Under the pieces are notes generated by a model, which worked only from the letters and a program-made list of their open reading frames with translations, was not told the origin of the DNA and did no database searches. This document shows, piece after piece, positions 8,875-17,914 of a DNA stretch of 41,598 nucleotides. How positions within the stretch are numbered: the stretch's first letter is position 1; each line of letters opens with the position of its first letter. Source of the DNA: a virus. The stretch lies in IMG/VR virus record IMGVR_UViG_3300007754_001006, positions 1 to 41,598 of that record, one strand, 5' to 3'. Made by a program: the position numbers and the translations under genes.

Positions 8875-9209
8875 TGACTTATATTATTAACGACAAATGT
8901 ATTAAATGTAAACTAATGGATTGTGTAGAAGTATGTCCTGTCGATTGTTTCTACGAAGGAGAGAATATGTTGGCCATTAATCCCAACGAGTGTATAGACT
9001 GTGGGGTATGTGAACCTGAATGTCCAATAGATGCAATAGAACCAGATACTAATGAAGATGCAAGTAGCTGGGTTGACCATAATCAAAAATATAGTGAAAT
9101 ATGGCCACGAATTACTAAAAAAGGAAAGCCGCCCGAAGATGAAGCAAAATGGCGAGACGTTCCGGATAAGTTTAAACACTTTAGTGAAAAACCCGGACAA
9201 GGAAGTTAA
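8874..9209 (+). CDS. fdxA: 7Fe FdxA-type ferredoxin
   Basis: A 111-aa low-potential electron carrier with the cysteine pattern of [3Fe-4S][4Fe-4S] ferredoxins such as Azotobacter FdI. The cysteines are C9, C12, C17, C21 and C25, then C40, C43, C46 and C50, each run ending in CP ([16 protein letters not shown]). The C-terminal tail ([20 protein letters not shown]) also fits the FdxA family, so it looks full-length and intact. It is coupled to the GT-B-like gene before it and sits 2 bases from the asparagine synthetase after it. In a phage it could feed electrons to the radical SAM or oxygenase enzymes encoded elsewhere in the window. That link is inference. Confidence 0.9.
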   Translation: MTYIINDKCIKCKLMDCVEVCPVDCFYEGENMLAINPNECIDCGVCEPECPIDAIEPDTNEDASSWVDHNQKYSEIWPRITKKGKPPEDEAKWRDVPDKFKHFSEKPGQGS

Positions 9210-9211
9210 TA

Positions 9212-10936
9212 ATGTGTGGAATATACGGCATAACTGAAAAAAATTATGGATTTATAAATCAATATATTCAAATATGTAAACATCGAGGACCAAACGGAGA
9301 AGGTATTTGGAATGATGATGATGTTACTTTAGGACATAATCTTTTAAGCATCATGGCTGAACCAAATAAATCTACACAACCTTGGATAACACCTAAAGGA
9401 AATATACTTGTATACAACGGAGAAATTTTTAATTACTACGAACTTAAAGCAAAATACAAACAATTTATAGACACTACAGGTTGCGATACCGAACTACTTG
9501 CTTGGGGATTAGATAACTTTGATTTAAATTTTATAGACGAAATTGATTCTATGCATGGCTTTGCATATTACAACATAAAGAAAAAAGAAATTATTCTTAG
9601 CAGAGACCATGCAGGAATTAAACCTGTATTCTATGCTGAAATAAAACAAGGATTAGTGTTTGGTTCTGAAATAAAAGGTATGTTGAGTAAAGTACCTAAT
9701 GCAAGAAAAATGGATAAACTTGCTCTTAGTTTCATGAGTAGAACCGGAATTAATGCTTTGCGTAATACTTTCTTTACAGGAATTAAAAAATTACTTGCCG
9801 GAGAAACAATTGTATATGACATTACAAATAAAAAAATAAAACAACGACATCGAATATTTGTAAAACCAAACAGCAATAAAAAATTTAATCCCAACGAATT
9901 TAGACAAATGGCACATAAAACAGTAAAAATGTGTAGTATCGGACGAAGAAAAATTGGTGTATTTTTAAGTGGTGGACTGGATTCTAGTTTAGTTGCATAC
10001 GAATTAGGAAAAGTAAAAGATAAAGTTAATTCATTTACAAACAAAATGTATCCAAATGTTAAAGTAGATGAAGATTATAATGAAGATGCAAATTGTGCCT
10101 TAATACTTGCAAAAAAAGAAAACTTTAACCACGTCGAGATACAAATTACTCCTGAAAATTTTATGGAGTCATGGGATGATTCAATATACTATATGGAACA
10201 ACCTGTTTATAATCCAAGTATGTCTATGTATTGTTATACAAATAAATTTTTATCTAATAACGGTATTGTAGTAACCATGGCAGGTGATATGGGAGATGAA
10301 ATACTTGCAGGATATCCAAAATATTGGAAAATGAAAAAAATATTAAATTCACTATCGTCTTGGGACGACATTTTAAAACACTGGTTAAAAAGAATTAAAA
10401 GACCATTACAATTAACTGATACACCAGTTAATGATGAAGAATTACTTGCTGAATTTAAAAAATGTTATAGCGGAGAATTGTGGAATCCTGACGATCCTAT
10501 TGCATCTTATATGGCTTTAGATTGTGTTGCACAAGTTCCAGAAGAAATGTTTAATCGAAATGACAAGTATGGAATGGCATATAGTATGGAAGGTAGGTTT
10601 CCTCTTGCTACAAAATTATTCATGCAATATTGTTTGGACATTCCGTCTACAATAAAAATGGGTGTAGACAAAAGCGATACAAAAATTTTAACAAAAATTG
10701 CATATAAAGGACTTATGCCTGACGCAATAATTAATAAAGGAAAAACCGGATGGACGGTACCTGTAGGACACTGGTTAACAACAAATGTTAATGAGAACCT
10801 TAAAAGTTTTTATGTAAATGCTATCGGGGACAACAGTAAATTAAATATTATTAAAGCAAGTCAAAAAGCTGGAAAGGCGATTGTACCTGCATGGATAGTT
10901 AAAGACTGGATTAAAAAATACAAAATGTATTTTTAA
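9212..10936 (+). CDS. asnB: Glutamine-hydrolysing asparagine synthetase / amidotransferase
   Basis: A 574-aa AsnB-family enzyme that couples glutamine hydrolysis to ATP-dependent amidation of a carboxylate. Cys2 of MCGIYG is the N-terminal nucleophile. RGPNGEG and YNGEIFNY form the glutamine pocket, and SRDHAGIKPV is the usual linker. The synthetase half has the pyrophosphate loop FLSGGLDSSL (253-259) and MAGDMGDEILAG. Length matches bacterial AsnB (about 550-630 aa). All key residues appear present. It may supply asparagine to the infected cell or, as in O-antigen clusters, amidate a sugar acid. The glycosyltransferase operon context favours the latter slightly. Confidence 0.9.
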   Translation: MCGIYGITEKNYGFINQYIQICKHRGPNGEGIWNDDDVTLGHNLLSIMAEPNKSTQPWITPKGNILVYNGEIFNYYELKAKYKQFIDTTGCDTELLAWGLDNFDLNFIDEIDSMHGFAYYNIKKKEIILSRDHAGIKPVFYAEIKQGLVFGSEIKGMLSKVPNARKMDKLALSFMSRTGINALRNTFFTGIKKLLAGETIVYDITNKKIKQRHRIFVKPNSNKKFNPNEFRQMAHKTVKMCSIGRRKIGVFLSGGLDSSLVAYELGKVKDKVNSFTNKMYPNVKVDEDYNEDANCALILAKKENFNHVEIQITPENFMESWDDSIYYMEQPVYNPSMSMYCYTNKFLSNNGIVVTMAGDMGDEILAGYPKYWKMKKILNSLSSWDDILKHWLKRIKRPLQLTDTPVNDEELLAEFKKCYSGELWNPDDPIASYMALDCVAQVPEEMFNRNDKYGMAYSMEGRFPLATKLFMQYCLDIPSTIKMGVDKSDTKILTKIAYKGLMPDAIINKGKTGWTVPVGHWLTTNVNENLKSFYVNAIGDNSKLNIIKASQKAGKAIVPAWIVKDWIKKYKMYF

Positions 10937-10948
10937 TTAAATATTTTT

Positions 10949-11842
10949 ATGAAAATTAAAATAATCACATCATACAAACCAGGTACCTGGGATTCGTTTT
11001 CTAAAAGAGGAATTGAATCCATGGCAAAACATTTACCTAAAAACGTTGATATTGTTGTATACAACGAAGAACCAAAACCCGATTATAATTCAGATAGAAT
11101 TAAATGGATTGACTTGAATACTGCTGAACCAGAACTATTTAAATTTAAAAATAAACATAAGAACGATCCTGTTGCTTGTGGAGAAACTACACCAATTGAA
11201 GGTGGCGTAAGACGTCTACCTAATGCTGGAGGTAGGGATAGAGGTAAAGGCTCGTACTTATGGGACGCTGTAAGATTTTCAAATAAAGTATTTTGTGTTA
11301 TTAATGCTGTAAAAAATTCGCCAGAATATGATTATGTTGTATGGATAGATGCTGACACATATACATTTAGACCAATGCCAATTAAATTTTTAGAAACCCT
11401 ATTACCTATAGACACAATGCTAACTTACCTAGGACGAGAAAGATTTGAATTAAAAGACGGAGGCAAATATCCAGAATGTGGATTTGTTGGATACAATTTA
11501 CGACATCCTGAAGTACAAAACTTTGTTAACGAATGGGAACAACTGTACACTACTAACAATGTTTTTAAATTGTTAGAATGGCACGACTCTTTTATACTTT
11601 GGCACCTTGCTAAAAAATTTAAAAAAGAAAAAAATATCAAAATAAACGATATTGGCTATGCTAAAGGAGTAAAAGGACATCATGTTTTTGTTAACAGTGA
11701 ACTTGGCTTATACATGGACCACATGAAAGGCAAACGAAAACAACGCGGAACATCTGCCAAAAATGATTTACGTCCTCCTAGACCTGACGCTCCTGCTGAC
11801 GTTTCAAAAATTGACTATTGGAAAGAGAGACCAGCATCATGA
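10949..11842 (+). CDS. GT-A-like glycosyltransferase with DAD motif
   Basis: A 297-aa protein with an N-terminal KIKIITSYKPGTW strand, the metal/donor motif YVVWIDADTYTF (DAD at 134-136), then GFVGYNLRHPEVQNFV and LEWHDSFILWHL, a layout seen in capsule-associated GT-A transferases. The end is basic and proline-rich (TSAKNDLRPPRP), likely disordered. It is 12 bases after asnB, and its stop overlaps the next ATG (ATGA). The donor is unknown. Confidence 0.7.
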   Translation: MKIKIITSYKPGTWDSFSKRGIESMAKHLPKNVDIVVYNEEPKPDYNSDRIKWIDLNTAEPELFKFKNKHKNDPVACGETTPIEGGVRRLPNAGGRDRGKGSYLWDAVRFSNKVFCVINAVKNSPEYDYVVWIDADTYTFRPMPIKFLETLLPIDTMLTYLGRERFELKDGGKYPECGFVGYNLRHPEVQNFVNEWEQLYTTNNVFKLLEWHDSFILWHLAKKFKKEKNIKINDIGYAKGVKGHHVFVNSELGLYMDHMKGKRKQRGTSAKNDLRPPRPDAPADVSKIDYWKERPAS

Positions 11843-12711
11843 AAATAAGCGTATTTCAAAAATATGGACCATTAAATTCTAAACCTATTCTTGATGCTTT
11901 TATAAAAAGTTTAAAAGATACTAATGAAGAAGTATTAATTAATGACGAAGGAAATTCTGATGTTGCAGTAATTTGGTCTGTATTATGGCGTGGAAGGATG
12001 CATAGCAATAAAAGAATATGGGATAAATTCAAACAACAAAACAAACCAATTATTGTTTTGGAAGTTGGCGGACTACAAAGAAACGGAACTTTTAAAATTG
12101 GTATTAATGGTATTAACAGAGATGCAGATTTTGTTAATCAAGAAGTAGATGATAAACGTTGGCCTTTATTTAAAAAAGAATTAAAACCATGGAATCAAAC
12201 AGGAGATAAAATTATAATATGTGGACAACATGATGCAAGTGAACAATGGAAAGGCCTTCCACGAATGCAAATGTGGATTGAGCAACAAATAAAAGAAATA
12301 AGAAAGCATACTACACGTCCTATAATAGTACGACCACATCCTCGAAATCCATTTAATATCGACAGAGACAAATATCAAAATGTAAAAATAAGACAACCTA
12401 AAAGAGACTGGGCAACAATTGATGATACTGATTTTAGATCAACATTAAATGATGCTTGGGCAGTTATAAATCACTCATCTAATCCTGCAATGGAGGCTGT
12501 ATTCGCAGGCATTCCTGTTTTTGTATCTAAATCCAGTTTATGTTATGAAGTTGGTAATGCAGAATTAAATGCAATTAATAATCCTGTAATGCCAAATAGA
12601 GAAGCATGGGCAAATAAATTAGCATATACCGAATGGTGGCCTAAAGAAATAAATGCTGGTATACCATGGCGTAGAATTAAAAAACGTTTAGAAGAAAAAT
12701 ATTTAATATGA
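11839..12711 (+). CDS. GT-B-like surface-polysaccharide protein (paralogue 4)
   Basis: A 290-aa protein starting at the ATG at 11839, which overlaps the previous stop in an ATGA. An upstream in-frame TTG at 11818 is less likely. It shares IIICGQHDASEQW, TTRPIIVRPHPRNP, DAWAVINHSSNPAMEAVFAGIPVF and LAYTEWWPKEINAG with the other three paralogues. This copy has both the RPHP motif and the Ser-Asn/Glu nucleotide-binding stretch best preserved. It is coupled by another ATGA to the DUF115-like gene. It probably acts in the same glycan pathway. Confidence 0.65.
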   Translation: MKISVFQKYGPLNSKPILDAFIKSLKDTNEEVLINDEGNSDVAVIWSVLWRGRMHSNKRIWDKFKQQNKPIIVLEVGGLQRNGTFKIGINGINRDADFVNQEVDDKRWPLFKKELKPWNQTGDKIIICGQHDASEQWKGLPRMQMWIEQQIKEIRKHTTRPIIVRPHPRNPFNIDRDKYQNVKIRQPKRDWATIDDTDFRSTLNDAWAVINHSSNPAMEAVFAGIPVFVSKSSLCYEVGNAELNAINNPVMPNREAWANKLAYTEWWPKEINAGIPWRRIKKRLEEKYLI

Positions 12712-13460
12712 CTATTCAACCGGATCAATTAGAAAAAGAAATTAAATGGGAACCTTATGCTGGCGAAACAGTTAATACTAATCTCATAATTCGTGGTGGG
12801 AAAAAATATCAAGAAACTGCATTTTACAAAGATAGAGTTAAAGCCATACCTCGAGGTAATGCCTATATTATAGGAAACGGTCCATCACGAAAAGATTTTG
12901 ATTTAAACACACTTAAAGCAACAGGACAAACTTATGGTTGTAATGCTTTATACCGAGACTTCATCCCTGATTATATTTTTTCTGTTGACGCAAAAATGAC
13001 TGCTAAAATGATAAAGGATAAAGTTTATGAAAAATGTATTCACTATGCACCGGCTTTAGAAGTTAACAGATATCCAAAAGGCGGGCCTTCGTTATTACAT
13101 TTAATTCCAAACAACCCACACTGGATTTCAGGTAATGCCGCATTCTGGACCGCAGGAGTTCATGGACACAAAAATATATATCTTATTGGTTTTGATTTTA
13201 AAGAATACGGAAAAGATCAGCTGAACAACATTTATCAAGATACTGAAAACTATGGACCACGACACGATCATAAAATATTTGAGGCATGGCTTAAACAATT
13301 TAGAGATTATTTAAAAATGAGACCTTATTGTAATTTCTTTGTAGTACATGACGATCCGCCCGACTACCTTAACTATCTTCAAACGGGTACTGATTTAAAA
13401 AATTCTAAACTAATAACTTACAAAGAATTTACTGATACAGTCTTAAACCGTGCAATTTAA
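12708..13460 (+). CDS. DUF115-like Rossmann-fold protein, possible glycosyltransferase
   Basis: A 250-aa protein with a nucleotide-binding-like AYIIGNGPSRKDFDL segment near residues 51-65, YGCNALYRDFIPDYIFSVD, and a later GNAAFWTAGVHGHKNIYLIGFDF. This pattern (GNGPS followed by a D/S-D strand and GxxA) is that of DUF115/motility-associated glycosyltransferase-like proteins and some sialyltransferase-like folds. It ends the plus-strand glycan operon and converges on the SprT-like gene with a 32-base overlap. Enzyme activity is inferred only. Confidence 0.55.
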   Translation: MTIQPDQLEKEIKWEPYAGETVNTNLIIRGGKKYQETAFYKDRVKAIPRGNAYIIGNGPSRKDFDLNTLKATGQTYGCNALYRDFIPDYIFSVDAKMTAKMIKDKVYEKCIHYAPALEVNRYPKGGPSLLHLIPNNPHWISGNAAFWTAGVHGHKNIYLIGFDFKEYGKDQLNNIYQDTENYGPRHDHKIFEAWLKQFRDYLKMRPYCNFFVVHDDPPDYLNYLQTGTDLKNSKLITYKEFTDTVLNRAI

Positions 13461-13893
13461 AATAGTTTCTCCAACTATAAAAATTAGAATTGTGATTTGA
13501 GTATGGATCTTTCCATACTTGCATTTGATATAAATGTACCATTTCATGTGCAAGAGTTTCAATAAAATCTTTCCATTTAGGAAATTTGTTGTGTAATTCT
13601 ATTTTATATTTGATAGGAACGTGATACGGAATTATTTTTTGATTAAATCTTCCTGCTCTACATTTTCTATTATCCCAGTCCGCAATACATAATCCCCAAT
13701 CAAATTTCATGGAACGTACAGTAATTTCTGGCTCAATTAAGTTACCACCAAACATACCTCTATTCAATATTCTAAACCAACTCTGACATTGTTCAATTGT
13801 TGGCATAAATTTTTTAACATTTTTACGTTTTTCCAAGGCTTTTTTAACTCTAAGTCTTAGTGTTTTATTACGTTTTTGTACTGTTCTTTTCAT
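13429..13893 (-). CDS. SprT-like zinc metallopeptidase domain protein
   Basis: A 154-aa protein with an HExxH zinc site in ETLAHEMVHLYQMQ (about residues 115-128). It is preceded by a basic N terminus and a WFRILNRGMFGG segment typical of the SprT/Spartan fold (a helix that begins FNxxLF...). A third ligand could be a histidine in the C-terminal SNHNSNFYSW. SprT-like proteins in marine phages are common but uncharacterised; they are thought to be proteases or DNA-associated proteins. It is divergent from the replication operon. Confidence 0.75.
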   Translation of the reverse strand: MKRTVQKRNKTLRLRVKKALEKRKNVKKFMPTIEQCQSWFRILNRGMFGGNLIEPEITVRSMKFDWGLCIADWDNRKCRAGRFNQKIIPYHVPIKYKIELHNKFPKWKDFIETLAHEMVHLYQMQVWKDPYSNHNSNFYSWRNYFKLHGLRLYQ

Positions 13894-13896
13894 AGG

Positions 13897-13925
13897 TTGA
13901 CCGTTTTTACCAAGTATGTTATACT
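13897..13925 (+). promoter_or_regulatory. Strong sigma70 promoter for the replication operon, nearly leaderless
   Basis: TTGACC at 13897-13902 (5 of 6) and TATACT at 13920-13925 (5 of 6) are 17 bases apart, the optimal spacing for a bacterial sigma70 promoter. Transcription should start near 13931-13932, only about 5 bases before the ATG at 13937. There is no Shine-Dalgarno sequence there, which suggests leaderless initiation. This is the best host-type (early) promoter I found in the window and it heads the replication gene block. Confidence 0.7.
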
Positions 13926-13936
13926 AGTATTTAATC

Positions 13937-15298
13937 ATGAATATGCCAGAATTAACACCCGTTGAAACGCCAAAAACAATTAACGAAGCGATCAATATAT
14001 TAGCATATAACGATTATTTTTACCGACAAGACCCAAACGATCCAAAAACACACGTTAACCCACATCCAAAAGATAAAGAGACTGTACGTTCTTTAGCTGA
14101 GTCACAATATCCGTGGACTGAAAAACAGGGTAAATTAGCCGTAATAATCTTAAAAAGATACCTAACAAAATTTCAAAAATTTAAATTAGACATTAAAGAA
14201 TTATTAGATGCTCCAATATATAAAGACCCTTTCCGTAAAATAGATTTTGAAAAAAGTATAGAAAAATATATTAACGAAAACGAAGAACCTAAGATTGATT
14301 TAAAATTTCCCTACAACAAAAAACTTGTAACACTTATAAGATGTTTAAAAGATAAAAAAGGTTTACCAATGGGCTTTACTCATTATAATGGTGAATCTAA
14401 AGTTTGGTCTTTTAAACAAACAGATCTTACAACATATTATCTTACACTAATTGCTATACGTTATGATTTTAAATTTATTGACGTTACATTATTGGATGAT
14501 TACGATGAAGTTAAAAAAGAAATTGAACCATATAAACAGCCATCGGCAAACTTAATTGCAGGAGAAATTGTATTGAACAATGCTCCAGACTCTTTGCTAG
14601 AATATTGGAATAAAAATTTAAAAAATAAAAAACCTTTAATACAACTCGATGCTCTTAAAAACTTATGTATATCTACACGTTGTATAGATATTAAGGCTGA
14701 CACTATACTTGGTAAAAAAATTGCACATAATAATTCTAATAAACTTTGGCTAAACAAAAAAGAATACAGCAAGAATGAAGTTATTGCAGGACTCATAGAA
14801 TTAGACTGTTTTCCAATTATAATGCCGGTAACAGGCGAAATAAACACACTGGAAGACATAAAAGAATATTGGAGTTGGATAAATGCATTTGAACGCAGTG
14901 GCATAAACATATTAAAACAACTTTCGTTTGGCTTTGAAATTAAAGAACCTGTAAGAGAAAATAAAGTTATTGCTAGTGACTTTGGAAATATTTTTCCAGT
15001 TGACAAACTAGATGACGAAAATTTTGGAAACTTATTTGAATTACATCAAATGAGTAAACAATTTAAATACATTGACAATACTACTAAAGTAATTTTTGTA
15101 AGAAATAGAATACCACGAACATTAATAAAATCTAAAATTAAACCACGTGCTTCGTTAGTTACATTAGGTGGTGGGTTTTTCTCAGGAGGTAATGATAATC
15201 TTAAAAGATTTCTTGAAAATTTACCTAAAAAGTTGTATTATAGTGATAGTCAACCATCCAACTGGGATTGGAATGACAAAATTATAATAAAGCTATGA
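13937..15298 (+). CDS. Unidentified protein at the head of the replication operon, 453 aa
   Basis: I do not recognise this protein. It is charged and soluble, starts MNMPELTPVETP (a second ATG lies at 13943), and has no obvious Walker or nuclease motif. The C terminus has a glycine-rich VTLGGGFFSGGNDN stretch. Its stop overlaps the UvsW start in an ATGA, so it is coupled to that helicase. It is probably a replication or recombination accessory factor, by position only. Confidence 0.6.
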   Translation: MNMPELTPVETPKTINEAINILAYNDYFYRQDPNDPKTHVNPHPKDKETVRSLAESQYPWTEKQGKLAVIILKRYLTKFQKFKLDIKELLDAPIYKDPFRKIDFEKSIEKYINENEEPKIDLKFPYNKKLVTLIRCLKDKKGLPMGFTHYNGESKVWSFKQTDLTTYYLTLIAIRYDFKFIDVTLLDDYDEVKKEIEPYKQPSANLIAGEIVLNNAPDSLLEYWNKNLKNKKPLIQLDALKNLCISTRCIDIKADTILGKKIAHNNSNKLWLNKKEYSKNEVIAGLIELDCFPIIMPVTGEINTLEDIKEYWSWINAFERSGINILKQLSFGFEIKEPVRENKVIASDFGNIFPVDKLDDENFGNLFELHQMSKQFKYIDNTTKVIFVRNRIPRTLIKSKIKPRASLVTLGGGFFSGGNDNLKRFLENLPKKLYYSDSQPSNWDWNDKIIIKL

Positions 15299-16749
15299 GT
15301 TCATGTAAATTGGTAATTAAAGATGAAGTTAATGTTAAATTTGAAAATTTAGATTTAAAGTGGCGTCAAAAACTTTCTAATAAATTTAAATATCAAGTTC
15401 CTTATGCTTATCATTTGCCGGCTGTAAAGCTAGGTAGATGGGACGGCAAGATAAGTTTTTTTAGTTTAGGTGGCACTACATATCTTAACCTAGTAGACCA
15501 AATACTTCCAATACTTGAAGCAGGTGGAGTATATGTTGAACTTGACGATAAAAGAACAAAACATAATTTTGAATTTAAATTAATAGATAAAAATTATCTA
15601 TCAGATATAACATGGCCAGACAATCATCCTTGTGCTGGACAACCAATTGTTTTACGTGACTACCAAGTAGAAACAATTAATAAATTTTTAGAAGCACCAC
15701 AAAGCCTACAAGAAATTGCCACTGGTGCAGGTAAAACAATTATTACTGCCGCACTTTGTAAGTTAGTTGAACCTTATGGACGTACACTAACAATTGTACC
15801 TAATAAAAGTTTAGTAACACAAACAGAAGAGGATTTTCTTGCGTGTAATTTAGATACAGGAGTTTATTTTGGTGACAGAAAAGAAGTAGGTAGATATAAT
15901 ACAATTGCAACCTGGCAATCAATTAATGTTCTTGAGAAAAAAGATAAAATAGAATTTAAAGAAGTAATGCAAGGAATTCAAACAATAATAGTTGACGAGG
16001 TACATATGGCAAAAGCAGATGTACTAAAAAGATTACTAACAGGAGCATTTGCAAATGCAGGTATACGTTGGGGATTAACAGGAACAATACCAAAAGAAGA
16101 TTATGAATTTTACGGAATAAAATGTTCTTTAGGAGACGTAACACATAGAATTCCTGCAAAGGAATTACAAGACAAAGGTGTATTGGCTAAATGTCATGTT
16201 AATGTTTTACAAACACAAGACCATCCAATGTTTAAAAGTTACCCAGAAGAATTAAAATGGCTTACAACTGATGATACTAGAATAACTTGGGTAGCACAAA
16301 CAATTAGTGATATTGCAAGTTCAGGCAACACACTTATATTAGTCGATAGAATTTCTGCTGGGAATTTACTTGAAACGAAAATAAAAGATTCAGTTTTTAT
16401 ATCCGGAGCAACTAAAACATTAGACAGAAAGGAACATTATGATGAAGTGTCTATTGCAAAAAGTAAAATTATTATAGCAACATACGGAGTTGCTAGTGTT
16501 GGAATTAATATTCCTAGGATATTCAATCTTGTTCTTATTGAGCCTGGTAAATCCTTTGTACGTGTAATACAAAGTATAGGACGAGGCATTCGTAAAGCAG
16601 AAGACAAGGATCATGTACAAATTTGGGATATAACTAGTAGTTGTAAGTTTGCAAAAAGACATTTAACCCAAAGGAAAAAGTTTTACAAAGAGGCAAATTA
16701 TCCGTATACTATAGAAAAAATAGATTATGAAAATCCTTACATTAGATAA
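15295..16749 (+). CDS. uvsW: UvsW-like superfamily 2 DNA helicase
   Basis: A 484-aa SF2 helicase. An N-terminal small domain includes LGRWDGKISFF, which resembles the DNA-binding UvsW N-domain. RDYQVETI is the Q-like motif, and Walker A is ATGAGKT at 142-148. The Walker B/DExH box is VDEVH (233-237), LTGTIPKE is motif III, and a C-terminal RecA domain has IQSIGRGIRKAED (motif VI with both arginines). T4 UvsW unwinds branched DNA and R-loops and helps switch from origin- to recombination-dependent replication. Length fits the family. It overlaps genes on both sides. Confidence 0.9.
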   Translation: MSSCKLVIKDEVNVKFENLDLKWRQKLSNKFKYQVPYAYHLPAVKLGRWDGKISFFSLGGTTYLNLVDQILPILEAGGVYVELDDKRTKHNFEFKLIDKNYLSDITWPDNHPCAGQPIVLRDYQVETINKFLEAPQSLQEIATGAGKTIITAALCKLVEPYGRTLTIVPNKSLVTQTEEDFLACNLDTGVYFGDRKEVGRYNTIATWQSINVLEKKDKIEFKEVMQGIQTIIVDEVHMAKADVLKRLLTGAFANAGIRWGLTGTIPKEDYEFYGIKCSLGDVTHRIPAKELQDKGVLAKCHVNVLQTQDHPMFKSYPEELKWLTTDDTRITWVAQTISDIASSGNTLILVDRISAGNLLETKIKDSVFISGATKTLDRKEHYDEVSIAKSKIIIATYGVASVGINIPRIFNLVLIEPGKSFVRVIQSIGRGIRKAEDKDHVQIWDITSSCKFAKRHLTQRKKFYKEANYPYTIEKIDYENPYIR

Positions 16750-17230
16750 TCGAACATATGCGTTAGAAAAAATCCCGGAATGGGTCGATGAAAAATTAAG
16801 ATTTGCAGTATTAGATAATTCAAACCCAGAAGAGCCCGATTTCTTTTACATACCTTTAATATTTTTAGAATCATTTAATGCTCCTGCGGCAGTATTACAA
16901 ATAGGTGATCACAAAATAAAAATGCCATTAGATTGGAAAATGTTAATAGGAGAACAAGGACAACCCGAAATGCACGTACTACCAATTACAAGTTTAAATG
17001 ATAGAGGCTTTGATGCATTTACATTTAATCCTTTATCTAGTAGTAAACCCGATTTCTATCCAATTGATGTTATTGATATCTACACTGAAGTAAAATGGTA
17101 CTTTCCTAAAATGAAATCAGGACAACTACTTGCGGTACCATTACAAAATGGCAAAAAACCTATATGTGCTTATTTTGTAAAAGATATTTCAAGACAATGT
17201 GAACAAATTGATTATGGCTCAGTATGGTAA
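16727..17230 (+). CDS. Conserved-looking phage protein of unknown function, 167 aa
   Basis: The protein begins with ILTLDNRTYALEKIP and has FFYIPLIFLESFNAPAAVL, KMPLDWKMLIG, and EVKWYFPKMKSGQLLAVPL. From memory, similar sequences occur as uncharacterised proteins in marine T4-like phages, but I cannot verify this. It has no known catalytic motif. It is too short and lacks the repeats expected of the gp45 sliding clamp, which I considered because of the location. It overlaps UvsW by 23 bases and the next gene by 7 bases. Confidence 0.6.
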   Translation: MKILTLDNRTYALEKIPEWVDEKLRFAVLDNSNPEEPDFFYIPLIFLESFNAPAAVLQIGDHKIKMPLDWKMLIGEQGQPEMHVLPITSLNDRGFDAFTFNPLSSSKPDFYPIDVIDIYTEVKWYFPKMKSGQLLAVPLQNGKKPICAYFVKDISRQCEQIDYGSVW

Positions 17231-17487
17231 AAGGAACTAAGGTAAAAATAAAAGCACCGTTCATGGATATACCTGTAGGTGAAGGAGGTAAAGAATTACC
17301 AATACTAATGGATAGAAATTTTATGAACAACCTTATGGAGTACATACAAAAAAAAGAATTAAAAATGATTCATTGTGATGTTGTAAAACATCATGTAGTA
17401 TTAGAGTTTATAGATAAACTTGAAGCAACAAGATTTGCATTAGGATACGCAGAAATATATGCCAAAACAGAACCGGAAATTTTTTGA
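17224..17487 (+). CDS. Small unknown protein, 87 aa
   Basis: Not recognised. It begins MVKGTKVKIKAPF and contains a possible helix (NNLMEYIQKKELKMI) and a VVLEFIDKLEATRFALGYAEIY tail. No zinc, Walker or membrane motif is present. It lies between the 167-aa protein and the gp62-like gene with overlaps on both sides (7 and 29 bases), so it is almost certainly a real co-translated gene. I compared it with T4 RegA and saw no convincing match. Confidence 0.6.
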   Translation: MVKGTKVKIKAPFMDIPVGEGGKELPILMDRNFMNNLMEYIQKKELKMIHCDVVKHHVVLEFIDKLEATRFALGYAEIYAKTEPEIF

Positions 17488-17914
17488 ATTAAGAAACGGA
17501 TTAAAAGCCGTAGATTTTCGTAATAAAGACTATTATGATAGAATAGATAACCTTGAAAAATCTTTGTATTCACCTTATATGTTAATGAGATATGCATCTT
17601 GTGTAAGTTCTAAAGATAAATTTTATGTAGAACATTATGTTGAAATGATTAATGAATGTGTAAACAAACATTGTTTTACTCTCGGATCAAAGCATAAAAA
17701 ATTATTATGGATACTAACTGCTATGTGTGGAGCATTAAAACAGCAATTTCATCCATGGATAAAACCTATGAAACGTGTACCGAACAAATCTTTAAAACAA
17801 CTATTAACATTATATCCTAATGCTAAAGAAAATGATTTAGAAACACTAGACATTGTTATAACAGACAGAGAACTAGAAGAATTATTAGAAGCACATGGAA
17901 TCGAACCAAAATAA
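17459..17914 (+). CDS. 62: Clamp-loader small subunit, gp62-like
   Basis: A 151-aa protein that fits the phage clamp-loader A subunit. It has SPYMLMRYASCVSSKDKF, a long helical VEHYVEMINECVNKH, the short central KHKKLLWILTAMCG, and a basic FHPWIKPMKRV region. This corresponds to the YxxVNRxLS...ANEMN...YxFLLN...PRKRFxxW order of T4-like gp62 proteins. In T4, gp62 forms a 1:4 complex with gp44 to load the gp45 clamp; neither gp44 nor gp45 is visible in this window. The N terminus is short. The assignment is moderately sure. Confidence 0.6.
   Translation: MPKQNRKFFELRNGLKAVDFRNKDYYDRIDNLEKSLYSPYMLMRYASCVSSKDKFYVEHYVEMINECVNKHCFTLGSKHKKLLWILTAMCGALKQQFHPWIKPMKRVPNKSLKQLLTLYPNAKENDLETLDIVITDRELEELLEAHGIEPK

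Noticed and set aside
16727-17230. Sliding clamp gp45 for the 167-aa gene between UvsW and the gp62-like gene
   Set aside because: Position suggested it, but the protein is about 60 residues too short and shows no clamp repeat or known gp45 motif.
17224-17487. RegA translational repressor for the 87-aa gene
   Set aside because: It lies near clamp-loader-like genes as RegA does in T4, but I could not match it to the RegA sequence pattern and it is too short.
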